From Ditylenchus dipsaci (taxonomy: Eukaryota; Nematoda; Chromadorea; Rhabditida; Anguinidae), in the NCBI GenBank assembly GCA_004194705.1, contig SADC01000194.1, positions 1-64,000 on the forward strand: a stretch of DNA of 64,000 bases, in the 5' to 3' direction. The position numbers were made by a program, and so were the translations under genes. The notes under the pieces were generated by a model that saw only the letters and a program-made list of their open reading frames with translations, was not told where the DNA came from and made no database searches. This document shows positions 33,201 through 44,479 of this stretch, piece by piece. Positions within the stretch are counted from its first letter, which is position 1. Every line of letters starts with the position of its first letter.

Positions 33201-34096
33201 CTAGTTGACCACTGGAAGGGAAATTACTGAGTTCTCGCCAGAGCCTTCTAAAATCTCTGAATTGTGTGCCGAACCTTCTTCAAGTTCTGTGCCGGAAAAA
33301 TCGTGACTCTCCCTAGATCCCTCTAATAGTTCACCTGCTCAAAAAGATATTTAGTGATAAATAATTGATTCAAAAAATTTAGTAAATTTTATCAAGTCAC
33401 AAATGTGATCGAAAATATATTTCTAACAAGGGACCCTTTCGGGGTGTAATTTGAAGACCCTATTAGGTGAAGTTTTTTGCATATTCTTGTAGAGCATGTA
33501 TAACTTCCAAGGGAAAGTGGGCCATTGAAGCGATATTAGCACAAAAAGTGGTACAATGATTAAATCAAAGTTATGATATGACCATGATACCATATATTTT
33601 GTTGGAAATTTGTATTCAGTGTTTTTTGTTCACAAAGCTTTTAAAAATAAAGAACTAAAATTTTCAAAAAAGGGTAGAGTCTTTGGTTTACTTTAAACAT
33701 GCTTTACAAGAATATGCAAAGAGAATCGAGTGATAGGGTCCTCAGAATGACACCCAAAAGAGTCCCTCGTAAGTTTAATCATGTATTTTTTGTTGGAAAT
33801 TTTGGATGAGAATAATTTGATCCACACTCGCTGAAGCTTACCTGAGCTCTCTAGTAATTCAGCTGAACCGCTTCCTTTTTCTTGTTCACAAGAGCCATCT
33901 GGCACAGAGCCAATAATATGATGCGAAGTTTGGGATCTTGTAGAGTAGGTAAAAGTTGGTCGTCTGGCAGAGGAGAGGCCAGCCTTGGATGAGCCGAAAT
34001 TTTGTCAATCGGTGAAACCATGTTTGTTATTGTGTGTTTCACACGAAAAATTAGACAAATAATAAAGAGAGTTTTAGCAATAGAGCTCGAAAGCAT
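33201..34096 (-). CDS. Small possibly secreted acidic Ser/Gly/Glu-rich protein, two exons
   Basis: Exon 1 (34096-33842) starts MLSSSIAKTLFIICLIF, a plausible signal peptide, and continues ISAHPRLASPLPDDQLL. A frame change of one base near 33960 is needed to enter the frame reading GSVPDGSCEQEKGSGSAELL. The donor AGCTCAG|GTAAGC (33841) and acceptor GAGCAG|GTGAAC (33335) join in phase to exon 2 (33334-33201). Exon 2 reads GELLEGSRESHDFSGTELEE and on to a stop at 33201-33203. The product would be about 120-130 residues with imperfect (S/G)(E)LLEGS repeats. No family is recognised. The 507-bp intron holds a foldback repeat. Confidence 0.5.
33428..33772. repeat. Foldback repeat within the intron of the 33201-34096 gene
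   Basis: AGGGACCCTTTCGGGGTGT and AGACCCTATTAGG on the left are mirrored by TAGGGTCCTCAGAATGACACCC and AGAGTCCCT on the right. Inner TTTGCATATTCTTGTAGAGCATG pairs with CATGCTTTACAAGAATATGC. It is probably a MITE. Confidence 0.65.
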
Positions 34097-34099
34097 TGA

Positions 34100-34694
34100 A
34101 TTAGCAATTTATATCAAAATTATTTGAGGTACCCTAATATTAAGACAAGAGAAAATGAGAACAAATATGGAATTCGTAAGAGCAATTAATACAACACCAA
34201 TGAATCATTACATAAGCTTGCTTTTTGGTGTGCCTTGAAAAAATGATTTGATGTTATTCGAAAGCTATTGTCGATGATTCTGGACCATATATTGGAAAGA
34301 AATGCTTTAAATTAATAGCAGTAAAGTCGAACCTGGACATAAATGCACCCTGGTGACCATCTGTAAGTGCCGCTATATCTGTGGGGGAGAGGTAGTTGCG
34401 TTATATGATATATTATTCAGCACATTAATTAACCAAAATCCCTTTTTTACTGATTTGGAGCCGGGAACTGGAGATCTAGAGTTTGAAACAGAGAAAAAAG
34501 AGCAAAAACAGACCTTAATTGCAAAGAATAAACAATTGTACACCCAAAACGAGCACATTTTTTTTTACAAAATCTATAAAAATTCGAAACGACTTTGAAA
34601 ACTTTTGCTTAAATTAGAAATTTTTTTAGTCATTTAAAAAAAAAATCTTAGCATTAGTCGGTGGAGCCGAGTGTGATTCACACTGTGTAAATAA
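34100..34694. other. No gene seen (34100-34694)
   Basis: AT-rich. AAAGTCGAACCTGGACATAAATGC near 34324 resembles a single pogo-MITE end. Open frames on both strands at 34353-34600 have no supporting context. Confidence 0.35.
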
Positions 34695-35585
34695 CATAGT
34701 GACCGCCCGTCCGGCCGGGCCCGTCCCCGTCCGGACGGCGACAAAAAACCGGACGGTCGGACGGCCGGCTTGGCCGGCCGTCCGAACGGTCGGCCGGCGG
34801 ATGGCGGCTAAAAACCTCCAAGACGGCAGACGGCCGGCAACGACAAACTTGGACAAGACGGCCGACGGCCGTTCGTCTGACACCGTCCTTCACTAAACCG
34901 AAAAAATTTGGAAAAAAAGAAGTTTTTTTGTTTTTTAATGTTGAAAACCTATGTTATTTCATTCAACATGTATAATAACCAATCATTTAATCGTACTAAT
35001 TTTATTGCTCAATATCTCGAAGTTTGTTTCTCAATTTATCAAAATATTTTTTAAGTAGCTGTTGTGTTTCTTTCGAAGGATTTCCGTCAAAGTAATTAAT
35101 TGCTTTGTTCACAACAACACCTATTCTAATTACACCCAGAACTTTAACAAAGAACTCTAGTCTAGTGCGTGATCTCATGCGTTAAATAAATTTGCGCCAT
35201 AAAACCTGAAATTTTTTGAGATTTTGCTTATTTTTTTATGCTTGCGAAGAACTGTTAAAGTCTAGAACACTTCTGACATATAACTCGAAATATATTTTTT
35301 AAGTTGCTTAATTATTTCAATAACGATCAATTTTTAAAGTGAAAAATATGTGACCGAACTTTTTTCACCATTTAGGCCGGCCGATGGACGGCCGGTGTTA
35401 GAAAATTTCAAACGGACGGCCGGCAGACGGCCGGCGAAATTTTCAGCAAGACGGCGAAATATTGGACGGCCGGGCGACGGCCGGCCGTAAGAAATTTTTT
35501 TCGGACGGCCGGTTTGACGGCCGGTCAAAAACGTCTGAGACGGGGACGGGACGCCGTCCAAATTTCAAGAAGCGCGGTCACTATG
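34695..35585. mobile_element. GC-rich array-ended element, perfect 8-bp target duplication
   Basis: The ends are CATAGTGACCGC and GCGGTCACTATG, with GTAAATAA on both sides (34687-34694 and 35586-35593). Each end carries about 190 bp of GACGGCCGG-type units in inverse orientation. The middle (about 34900-35350) is plain AT-rich sequence without coding. The 8-bp duplication fits hAT or MULE. The open frames through the arrays are artefacts. Confidence 0.88.
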
Positions 35586-35752
35586 GTAAATAAGCGAAAA
35601 AGCAGATTTGTAAACTTTAGCATAAAATGTGTGAATCTCGTACAGAAAAACATGGAATATAAATTTTACTCAAGAAAAAAATTTATATTCTAGATTCTCT
35701 AAAAGTCTAACTTAATCCTATTCAAAATCTTGTTCTTGGAACTGTGTTTTAC

Positions 35753-36443
35753 GGGGGCGTAATTGTTTTGCAAAGGAACTTTTGCCAATTGCCCTCGGCA
35801 CACTTCTGAAAACGGAAAAAAAACAATTTTTTTTAGAAAACATCTATTTTTTAATTTTAAAGTTGCAATTCTGATATATATGATCTATATTAGCTTTTCG
35901 ATTCTCTATCAGATCCATCAAACGGAATTTCCATTACACCTTAAAAATTTTTTTTTTTTAATTTTTCGGTTCGTTTCAGCCTGTTTCTGGAAACGTTTCC
36001 GCTTGTGGAAACCGGACTGAATGAACCAAAAAATTCAAAAATGACAATTTTTAAATGAAATAGAAACTCTGTTTGATGGATCTGATAGAATATCGAAAAG
36101 TAGGTATAGATTAAATATATCAGAATTATAACTTGGGAATTAAAAAATTCATATTTTCTAAAAAGATTTGTTTTCGTTTCTGTTTCCAGAAGTGTGCCGA
36201 GGGCCAATGAGATTATTTTTCCAATGGCATCTTTTTGCCAACAGATTCTTTTCTAAAGTACTTTTATTCCCTTGTCAAGCGAATTGTCATTCCTTTTGTA
36301 GCTAGTGAGACGAGCTACAAAATGAGTGATAATTTGCTTGACAAGAGAATAAGAGTGCTTTATAAAGAATCTATTGGCAAAAATATGCCATTGGCAAAAT
36401 AATCTCATTGGCAAAAGTTTCGTTGGCAAAACGATTATGCCCC
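35753..36443. mobile_element. Array-ended element with TTGGCAAAA repeats, perfect 8-bp target duplication
   Basis: The left end is GGGGGCGTAATTGTTTTGC and the right end GGCAAAACGATTATGCCCC. TGTTTTAC lies on both sides (35745-35752 and 36444-36451). The right side has about six CATTGGCAAAA units, the left fewer. A second palindrome (about 35793-36210, arms GCCCTCGGCACACTTCTG and CAGAAGTGTGCCGAGGGC) fills the centre, probably as a nested insertion. Confidence 0.85.
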
Positions 36444-36451
36444 TGTTTTAC

Positions 36452-37470
36452 ACCTACTTTTGGTAGACTACTATTAAACAAGTTACCACTCATTGGGTAG
36501 CCATCCACAAATTATCGCCTACCCGTAAAGAATCTACATATACATATGATTCTTTGTGATCAACTTTTGTCCGTCACATTTTTAACACGTTTCCCATTTA
36601 TAAATATTTTTGTTCTCAACGTCTCTAAGGGTAAACAAGAACGTAAAGTTCACAAAACTAATCAGAATTGACATGTGATGCTTAAAATTTTAAGTTTTAC
36701 CTGAAAACTTGACAAAACCAGGCATGCTTAATTTTAGCCCGGGTCATCGAACCCCGGGCTAAAATATTACAGGCTAAAATAGGCTAAATTTCCAAAAATT
36801 GACGGGTTTTCGGATTTTTCTTTAACTGGTTGGATTAATATTTTCTGACTTTTTTTTACAAGTCACACGTTTCATACACTAAAATGTATCCAAGACTCTA
36901 GGCTTTATTTAAGTTATCAAACAGATGAAAACATAATATTTACTTAGAGCTAAAATTCAATTCTGATCACCAATTCCATGCTATCCTACACAGGGCTGTC
37001 ATTTGCATGAAATCTCAAAATAGGGCATTTGCTGGCCGTAAAACAGTGCTCGAAATAATTGCAATCAAATAATTCCATTTGGCCCTAGTAGCCACTCAGG
37101 TATTTGTATATTAGCATTGTGATGCTTCCATACTGTCATTTCGAGAGTTAAAAAAAATGATAAAAAAAGAGGCAAATTAAATGGCATTGTAAGCATAACG
37201 AAATGATATTGGAAACATTGAAATGATCGGTGAAGTCGTGTGATGTCAAATAAATGTCATTGTAAGTCAAGAAATGATATTGTCAAATGTCATTAACATT
37301 GTAATTGTATTATTATGCCCCGAAGTAATAATAGCAGATTAAGGATTGCAATAACATTGCAATATCATTTTAATGTTGTTAAAAGTGTCTAACTGATAGT
37401 AGTGACCATATAACGGGTAATATCTAGCTCTGCAACATAATTCCTTGAAAAAGGCCCAATGTCCCCAATG
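36452..37470. other. No gene seen (36452-37470)
   Basis: Includes a small hairpin around TTTTAGCCCGGG/CCCGGGCTAAAA (36733-36768), a hAT-end-like CAGGGCTGTCATTTGCATG (36991), and a run of AAATGATATTG/AATGTCATTG motifs (37130-37300). No gene. Confidence 0.4.
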
Positions 37471-37474
37471 CATT

Positions 37475-37740
37475 TTCTACTATATAAAAAATGTCGGCTA
37501 GAATTTGTCGCGCGATATTATCTATTGAGCGACATTTTTTACTATTTTAGAATGTGTCGAGCGACATTTTCTACTATTTCTGAATTTATCACGCTATATT
37601 TTTCACTCATTGGTCAATTATCGGGCTTTTCAATTGCAGCAACTCACTGTTGTCAACTCACCCAGGTACTGTTCCCTATATGGTAATATCCACGTGCTGG
37701 CATAATGCCTAGGTACCCAGATAGTGGTACTGAGGTAATA
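37475..37740. repeat. GCGACATTTT(T)TACTATTT array followed by CCAGGTACTG array
   Basis: About four units of GTCGAGCGACATTTTCTACTAT type cover 37475-37610. CACCCAGGTACTG/GGTACCCAGATAGTGG units follow to 37740. They match GTGGTACC runs at 39120-39230 beyond the LTR-like block, so the latter may have inserted into an older repeat. Confidence 0.45.
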
Positions 37741-37943
37741 GTTGTTCATGAGTAGAAAAATCAGAATTGCTTTTTCTAATTCAAGGTTGTCGTTAATTTC
37801 ACCGGTCAAATTCTGAGTCTGAGTGAAGATTTTGACCAGACTATTTAAAATTCGGTCAGAATCTTCTGGGTCGGATGGGTAGTTAAGTGAAATATAGCCA
37901 AACTTAGTCAAAAAGGAAACGAAATTTCTTTCCCCTTATTTAC

Positions 37944-39020
37944 TGTAAGGAACTGGCTTGCCTATAGTAAACAATCGAGGGTAGCCCGTCCTCCAATTGC
38001 TCTTTGCAAGCGTGCGCAGTGGTTCTAGTGAAGGCGATGCTGAGCCCAGACACGGAGAGGGTAGCGTAATCACTGGTCCACAGGGGCTGGACCCTTCCTG
38101 GTCGGAAAACTCTTCGAATCAGGGAATGCTCAGGGAATCTGTCTTTCCTGGCTAATAATATACGACGACGACGACGACGAGCCCAGAACTTCGGGGTTAG
38201 CCCTTGGGCCTCAGTGTTGACGGACACCGGATTGGATGTGTACTGAGGGATCTTGGGGTAGGAGTAATTTCCAAATTTTATTGGTGAGCACCTCAAACTT
38301 TGGTAATTAAACCAATACAATCAAAATAAATGAGCACATGGAAAATAGAGCATGCATCAAAAGTTCAAAGATAAGCTTGAACAAATAAAATAGAGTCCAG
38401 AACACAAGTCTGGGCACCTAGCAAAAAGTTCTAAGTTCACGACCTAGTCTACCATGCTAAGTCCCTGACAACAGTAAATTTCTAAGTCCTTGGCTCAGAG
38501 TAAATAAATACAAGTGCACGAACAGAAAAATAATGCAAGGCGGACAAAGAATTCTTCTAAGTCTGGCGAACACACGAAAAATGGGTCTAAGTCTGGACTC
38601 AGAACAGTGCACGAAAAATAATACAAGTTAAAATGAGAACAGTAAAATGGAGAGCTGGTGGCCGGCTGGCAGAATGAAGCTGGTGGGGAAAATCCACTGC
38701 TTTTATAGTGCCCTAGAGCTCCTAAACGGCCGCCCTCCAGAGTTGGTCTCCTCAGATCGTATGATCTTTTAGCTACCCTCTGGCCTTGTTGACTATCCAG
38801 TCTGGTCCGCCCAAGCTCTGGATGGCTCCATATGGTCTCTAATCACCGTCTGATATAGCTATGTTGACTATATCGTCTGGTCCGCCCATGTTCTGGATAG
38901 TTCCATGTGGTCTCTCATCACCGTCTGATCCAGTGCCTTGCCCATGCTATTTCTCGGTGCTCTAGCCCATGGTCTGGCTAAATTGCGAAAGAATATGAGG
39001 TGTGCCCGGGGACCATATAA
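37944..39020 (-). mobile_element. LTR-like block (possible solo LTR) on minus
   Basis: Read on minus, the block has CACTATAAAAGCAG (TATA box, 38701-38714) after a GC-richer promoter-like region, and CCAATAAAATTTGG (poly(A) signal, about 38277) some 430 bp downstream. It ends ...CCTTACA near 37944. The order U3, TATA, R, AATAAA, U5 fits an LTR retrotransposon. The outer start, the short target duplication and any pol gene were not found, so the class is uncertain. CCGTCTGAT and GTCTGGTCCGCCCA are repeated twice in the U3-like part (38800-38940). Confidence 0.5.
38701..38714 (-). promoter_or_regulatory. TATA box of the LTR-like block
   Basis: CACTATAAAAGCAG on minus is followed by transcribed-type sequence and then AATAAA, as expected of an LTR promoter. 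Confidence 0.45.
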
Positions 39021-39863
39021 AGAGGTTAAAAAGTAGATAATTTAAGTTTTCATTAATGCCAGAGGCATATTCGGTAAGCCAAATATGCGTGTGGCTTATA
39101 CTATTCAGCACGGTTCAATACCAACAAAAAGAGTGGTGGTACCTAAGTAGTGGTACCTAGCAGTGATACCCAGGTAGTATCCAGGTATTGGTACTTTGGT
39201 GGTGGTACGCTTGTACGCTCGGTACGCTATCAGAGATTTGACCGATTTTGACCGCAAAAATAGAATTTGACCGGTTTTGCGTAGTTTAAAGTAGTTTAGA
39301 AAAGATTAGTAAAGAATTCTGAGCGATTAAGCCCAAAGGACTGAATCAGTTTCTCACGAAAATTTTACTCCCTCTATAATAAAGCGCCTCAAAAACTAGT
39401 TATTTTCGGCTTTTGGTCACTCCAGAGGAGGTTCTCAGCTGATTATCAAGGAAGAGGGAGAGATCGGTGTAGGTTGTTCGTCTTTGCCCTTGCTTGTCTT
39501 TTTGAATTCTTTGGCTTCTTTCTGCTTTGTACACGCTATTGCGCTTTGATTTAAGCATGGCAGAAACTAAAAACAAAAAGAGGAGTGAGAACGAAGACAT
39601 ATTATCAGAAGAATGATACGAAATGATCAGACAAATGAAAATTGTGAAAATATGAAGTGTTTCTTTCTATTTTGTGGCGCCCTTTGGAAAAAAAGGACAA
39701 AAAGGGACGCTGTGCGAAAAAAGGGACAAATCTTTTTAAAAAGAACATATGGCAGCCCTGGTTAAGATTTAGATGTTTTCTTAGTTTTTTAGTGTTACCA
39801 GTTAAAGGATGGGTGGGGGGGGGGGGGGGATTGGCACCCGCTGGGAATCGAACTTGAAAAAAG

Positions 39864-40770
39864 GGCTAGGGGACATTTTTCAAAAACGACACTTTTCAAA
39901 TGTAGTTTTTTTCAAAACGACATTTTTCCAAACGATATTTTTTCAAACGACATTTTTCCAAACGACCTTTTTCCAGACGACATTTTTCCAAAACGACACT
40001 TTTCCAAAACGACATTTTTCCAAACGACCTTTTTCCAGACATCATTTTCCATAACGACACTTTTCCAAAACGACATTTTTCCATTGTTCCGACAATTCTT
40101 AAAAACGACAGTTCTCGAAATAGCAGTTATCAAATCCTGTTAAAATTTAGCGTTATACAAAAACCCTATACATTTTTTCCATGCATATTCTCTGGCAAAG
40201 AGCAAAACAGCTAAAGTTTACCTCTGTCTAAAACCTTACTGTTTTTACCTGCATTTTTAAATTTTTTGCAGAACCTCAGAACATCACCAATCATGCTTTA
40301 TTAAAAAAAGAAACCGAGAACAAAAATAATACTCCACTTCAGACAAAACGATTTCAGACTCCATCAATGTTCACAACTTCTAAATTGATCCCGTCGATTG
40401 CTTTTGCCATTCGGGCAATGCTGTTGCCCATCTCCTCCGCATTGAACGCTGCGAAAGCCTCTTTGATTCCCTCGATCTTTCGCTTCTGAGCCGCAGTGCT
40501 TGTCTGGACCAGACCAGAAACGTTAATCAATCCACCAAAAGCTATCAATTTGGCTATCTTAGACCCTTGGAAATATTTCGTTTTGGAAAAACGTCGTTTA
40601 GAAAAGTGTCGTTTTGGAAAAATATCGTTTGGAAAAATGTCGTTTTGGAAAAGTGTCGTTTTGAAAAATGTCGTTTGGAAAAATGTCGTTTGGGAAAATG
40701 TCGTTTTGAAAAGTGTCGTTTGAAAAAATGTCGTTTTTGAAAAAAGTCGTTTTTGAAAAATGTCCCTAGC
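39864..40770. mobile_element. Array-ended element with TTTTCCAAAACGACA repeats, carrying a gene-like fragment
   Basis: The ends read inward are GGCTAGGGGACATTTTTC (left) and GGCTAGGGACATTTTTC (right). About 14 units of CATTTTTCCAAAACGA fill 39870-40090, and about 12 inverse units fill 40575-40765. A-rich flanks (AAAAAAG) may be the target duplication but are ambiguous. The centre holds a coding-like segment on minus. Confidence 0.8.
40372..40573 (-). pseudogene. Gene-like fragment captured in an array-ended element
   Basis: An open minus-strand frame reads IAKLIAFGGLINVSGLVQTS, then RKIEGIKEAFAAFNAEEMGN, and ends NLEVVNID. It is non-repetitive, GC-richer than its surroundings and unlike any transposase I know. 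It suggests capture of a host gene segment (Pack-type). The source gene is not recognised. Confidence 0.45.
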
Positions 40771-41745
40771 CAAAAAAAGGGGGGTTGCTAATCATAATGA
40801 GAATATTTTGAACTCTCAGGTTCAAATCCCCATGGGTGCACACCCTTCTTTATCTTCTTTAATTTACAAGTTTGTAGTCAAAATGATCCTCACACTCATG
40901 GTCATCCGATAAAATTCAGATCATGATTACGAAATTCCTGGAGCTGATTTACAGGCTATGACCTGCTAAATTCACGAAAACCATTTGTTTGGGGGGTTTT
41001 TCTGTGACTGGTTCTATTTATATTTCTTGACTTTTTTCTACAGGTCGCGCGTTTCATATACCGAAACGTAGCTAAGATTATAAGCTTTCCTTTGAGCTTT
41101 AAAACAGAGAAAATTATTTACAAAGTTAAAACTGGGATACAAAAAACATACAACCATGTCCACTTCCATGTCATTCTATCTTAGACTATATCAGAACTTT
41201 TTGGTATTATTTTGGAAGTGGCGTTTTTTTTTTGGAATATTAATTTGCGACCTCTTACCTTAAATGTAGCCCTGCTTCTTGGCGTCATTTTCAGCATATG
41301 GTTGTAAATGAGCATGTGTACTAAAATTGCAAAAATACGTCAGTGCCAGAATAATACCGAAATCTAACCCCTCAAAAGTACTTGTTTCTTCCCTGGTCTA
41401 AACTTCCCTGCCCACCTGATTTGTCTGCAAAGATTTTGGTGTGAAAATATTCTTAGCTGATTACTCATGAAATTGTGACTCTAGAAAATTATTAAACGTT
41501 TTTAGAAAAAAACGAAACGGGTAAAGATTCAGGAGATATAAACCTAAGTGAGCATTATTTTGGCTATTTTTTTTCCTTTTGATGGTCATTTGCATGGAAT
41601 CTCAAAATTAGGGCAGTTGCTGACGGTTAATGAGTGCTGGAAACGATTGCAATCGATTCCTCAATAGTTTTTGGCCCTAGAAGTTAGTAAACTTACTGAA
41701 ATACAGAGTAAAAAATAAGTCATGCACCCACTGGGAATCGAACTT
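40771..41745. other. Mostly unassigned, with tRNA-like motifs
   Basis: GGTTCAAATCCCCATGGGTG (40820-40839, plus) and the minus GTTCGATTCCCAGTGGGTGC (about 41725-41744) look like T arms of tRNA-derived repeats. A similar one sits at 39833-39852. The rest of the interval is AT-rich with no gene. Confidence 0.35.
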
Positions 41746-41749
41746 GAAT

Positions 41750-42660
41750 GTTCAAAATATTCGCATCGTGGTGGTGCATAGAGTTGTGGAATTCTCCGGA
41801 GAAATAGAAACCAGAGAATTCTCCAGAGAATTCTCCGGAGAATTCTCTAGAATTCTCCGAAAAATCGGAGAAATAGAACTTGAAAATTGTCTTGGTCCCC
41901 CCTGCGGTGTGAAAAAATGACCAAAATATTTCAAATTCCCGCACTTCTAAAATTCGGTTTTTCCATATGGTTTACTTTTGCCATGACGATTCCTAGAGAA
42001 ATTACGGAAGATTTGACAGAAAACAAAAAAAATCATTGAAATAGACAAAATTTGTCTGTTCATCTGACGAATTGTTACTTGCAAGACGATTCTCTATTTC
42101 TCCGTTTTTCATACGGTCGGAGAAATAGGCGGAGAATTCCAGAGAATTCTCCGGAGAATTCTCCATTCCACAAGCCTAGTGGTGCAGAACAGATAAAATT
42201 ATCTGAACAGATAAATTATATCTATCAGATGAAATTTAAATTATTTTTATCTGACAGATAAAATTTTATCGGTCAGATAAAACTCATAAAACTCATAAAA
42301 AATAGGGTTCCACGATTATAATCCTCAGAAAATTCATAATAATAATTGTCACTAAAATATTCAATGGGTTTCGCCAGAAATCTTGGCTGAAAATGGCAAA
42401 ACCCATCGAGTATTTTAGTGACAATTATAATTATTAATTTTCTGAAAATTGAAATTTAGGAACCTATTTTTTTATTTTTTACTGATTATTATTTGAGAAT
42501 GAAATTTTATCTGACCGATAAAATTTTATCTTTCACATAAACTTTTATCTGGCAGATAATTTTCATCTGTCAGATAAAAATAATTTGAATTTTATCTGAT
42601 AGATAAACTTATCTGTTCAGCTAATTTTATCTGTTCTGAGCACCACGATTCGCATCATGA
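41750..42660. repeat. Large palindrome with GATAAAATTTTATCTG array arms
   Basis: Outer arms GCATCGTGGTGGTGC (41764) and GAGCACCACGATTCGCATC (about 42638-42656) pair. Inside them AACAGATAAAATTATCTG units run inward from both sides. The centre (about 42300-42475) is a further palindrome with CAATGGGTTTCGCC and GGCAAAACCCATCG. The left arm is interrupted by the 41779-42178 insertion. Confidence 0.75.
41779..42178. mobile_element. hAT-like array-ended MITE with perfect 8-bp target duplication
   Basis: The ends are TAGAGTTGTGG and CCACAAGCCTA. GTGGTGCA lies on both sides (41771-41778 and 42179-42186). Both ends have runs of AGAATTCTCCGGAGAATTCT units. It is 400 bp with no coding. The TAGRG start and 8-bp duplication suggest hAT. 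Confidence 0.85.
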
Positions 42661-43465
42661 TTTGCACCCCCTCCCCTTTAAGCTTTGAGCATCTAAAATA
42701 TCTTTTCGATGCGATTTTTAAAAAGCACAATAATCGCACAACAATGTTGTGTTTTCACAAAAACTGTTATAAACTCTGTTGCAAAATTAAAAAACATAGC
42801 TACGAATAGTAGACAGATGATTAATCACACATGAGCACGGGCTAGCCCATCAGGGGGTGTTTGTCAAATGGCGGAATTTTGGAAATTTTCTAAAAAAATG
42901 TATTCACGCTTGAATTTCTCACAAAAGTTCTGAAGAAAACTTTTAAAGAGTCTTCGAAAGTCGGATTTTTCACAAAAAAACTGATCTTCAAAAGCATTTT
43001 GCCATTTTTGCTTCAAATCTGAGGTCCGGATCATATTTTACCCAAAATATCCGGTGAAAGAAAGTAGCAAGAAACTCTCTTCCAAGACTTCAAGACCCTT
43101 TTTTGTTGTGCTGGGAAATCAGTTAGCTTGATTTTAGAATCACGACCATGCAGAGTGGTCAGATAGCCGAGAGAACCTCATATTCGTGTTTTTTGGCCCT
43201 TCTCGATATTGGCGGACAGATAAAAGTACCTTCCAAGATTATTTATCCGCATTTAATTTTTTTTATATTGCCGCGAAAATGTTGAGGCTCAATTTCAGCG
43301 ACCATTCATTTGATTCCAAAATTCTAGGTTTATGAAACTGCATTTTATGCGACCTTACATTACATAGTTTACCTTGAGAATCTTTCCTTATTTTTCTCCA
43401 TTGAAATTTTGGAGATTTTATGAAAATTTTATACCGACAATTTCTAGAGCATTCATACATTGGGC
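42661..43465. other. No gene seen (42661-43465)
   Basis: AT-rich sequence with no coding or terminal repeats recognised. Confidence 0.4.
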
Positions 43466-43469
43466 TGGA

Positions 43470-43935
43470 ATGCATTATTACGAACTGGCCGTAAATGGCT
43501 CCAGACCATGTTTTTTCAACGTTTTAGCACCTGAAACGTGTAGAAAACATGTTTTTAGAGCGCGGCCGACCTTTTTGAACCTGCGCACCCTTCGGGGGCG
43601 CAGCGAACTTGGAGTTGAGATGCGCACACCCACATACCTTAGACACAAATCACTCGAAAGAGACTCTGGATGCATGAAAAAGCATGCATACCAGAGTTTC
43701 ATTATGCGGTAGGCCCAGTATTCAAACTATGTTCAAATTTTATCTTTTGGGTGTGTAGGTATCCTCTCCAAGTGGATCACCTTGGTCTTCCAAGGCAAAA
43801 AGTCAAATTTTGGTCAAAAACTTTTTTTTCAAAAATGGTCGGCCGCGCCCTAAAACATGTTTTCTACACGTTTCAGGTGCTAAAACGTTGAAAAAAACGA
43901 GGTTTGGGCCATTTACGACCAGTGCGTAATAGTGC
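43470..43935. repeat. Palindrome around half of the shared core (copy 8)
   Basis: ACTGGCCGTAAATGGCTCC, GCACCTGAAACGTGTAGAAAAC and GCGCGGCCGACC on the left return inverted at 43840-43930. The core half (43590-43735) has CACATACCTTAGACACAAATC and the TGCATGAAAAAGCATGCA hairpin. It is yet another arm type. Confidence 0.75.
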
Positions 43936-44009
43936 AGTTTAACCATAGATTGTGATAGCGTTGTGATGGCGCTACCGGAGAATTCGTTTCCATATTTGCG
44001 TTGGTCCCC

Positions 44010-44165
44010 TTGTAGTTTTTTTTTTTTGCAAAAACAGCTTGGTCCCCCTGTTGTTTTCTAATATGATCATGGTTATATAAGTGATTATGTCAACCGTTAT
44101 CATCTTAACAACCATGATCACCTGAGTAACCATAATCATATTAGAAAACAACAGGGGGGACCAAG
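44010..44165. repeat. Near-perfect hairpin
   Basis: AGCTTGGTCCCCCTGTTGTTTTCTAATATGAT is mirrored by ATCATATTAGAAAACAACAGGGGGGACCAAGCT, with inner GATCATGGTTAT and AACCATGATC also pairing. A related GGTCCCCCTGTAGTTT hairpin lies at the centres of 49805-50164 and 52230-52586. Confidence 0.75.
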
Positions 44166-44304
44166 CTGTCTTGTGCAAAAAAACAACAGGGGGGGGGGCA
44201 AGGCAAGAAATGGAAACGGATTCTCCAGTAGTACCGCGTAAGAATGTTATAATACTTTACTTACGTTGGCATATTATACACAAAAATTGTAAAAGTGATG
44301 TCCC

Positions 44305-44440
44305 CGTATTTCTTCTAATTAAAGCACCGGTGAGTTTATTTTTCAACCTCCCGAAAATCGGGAAAATTTAATTCCATTTCGAAGTTTTCGGGTGATTAAC
44401 CAAAATCTATAAAACGGAATCGGTAGAGCTCATGATAGTT
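44305..44440. repeat. Fragment of the CCGTATTT MITE
   Basis: CCCGTATTTCTTCTAATTAAAGC followed by AATCGGTAGAGCTCATGA-like sequence matches the left part of the 31046-31294 copy. The right end is missing. Confidence 0.55.
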
Positions 44441-44479
44441 GTAAGGGGAGAGGTTTACGGCTAATTTCTGACATCGACT

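Noticed and set aside
34626..34896. GC-rich open frames on both strands as exons or a CpG-island promoter
   Set aside because: The GC content comes from GACGGCCGG array units at the end of a transposon with a target duplication.
39870..40773. Open frames across the TTTTCCAAAACGACA arrays as coding
   Set aside because: They encode only repeats of the array motif. Only the central 40372-40573 segment is gene-like.
44310..44440. A complete third copy of the CCGTATTT MITE
   Set aside because: The right inverted end is missing, so it was listed as a fragment.
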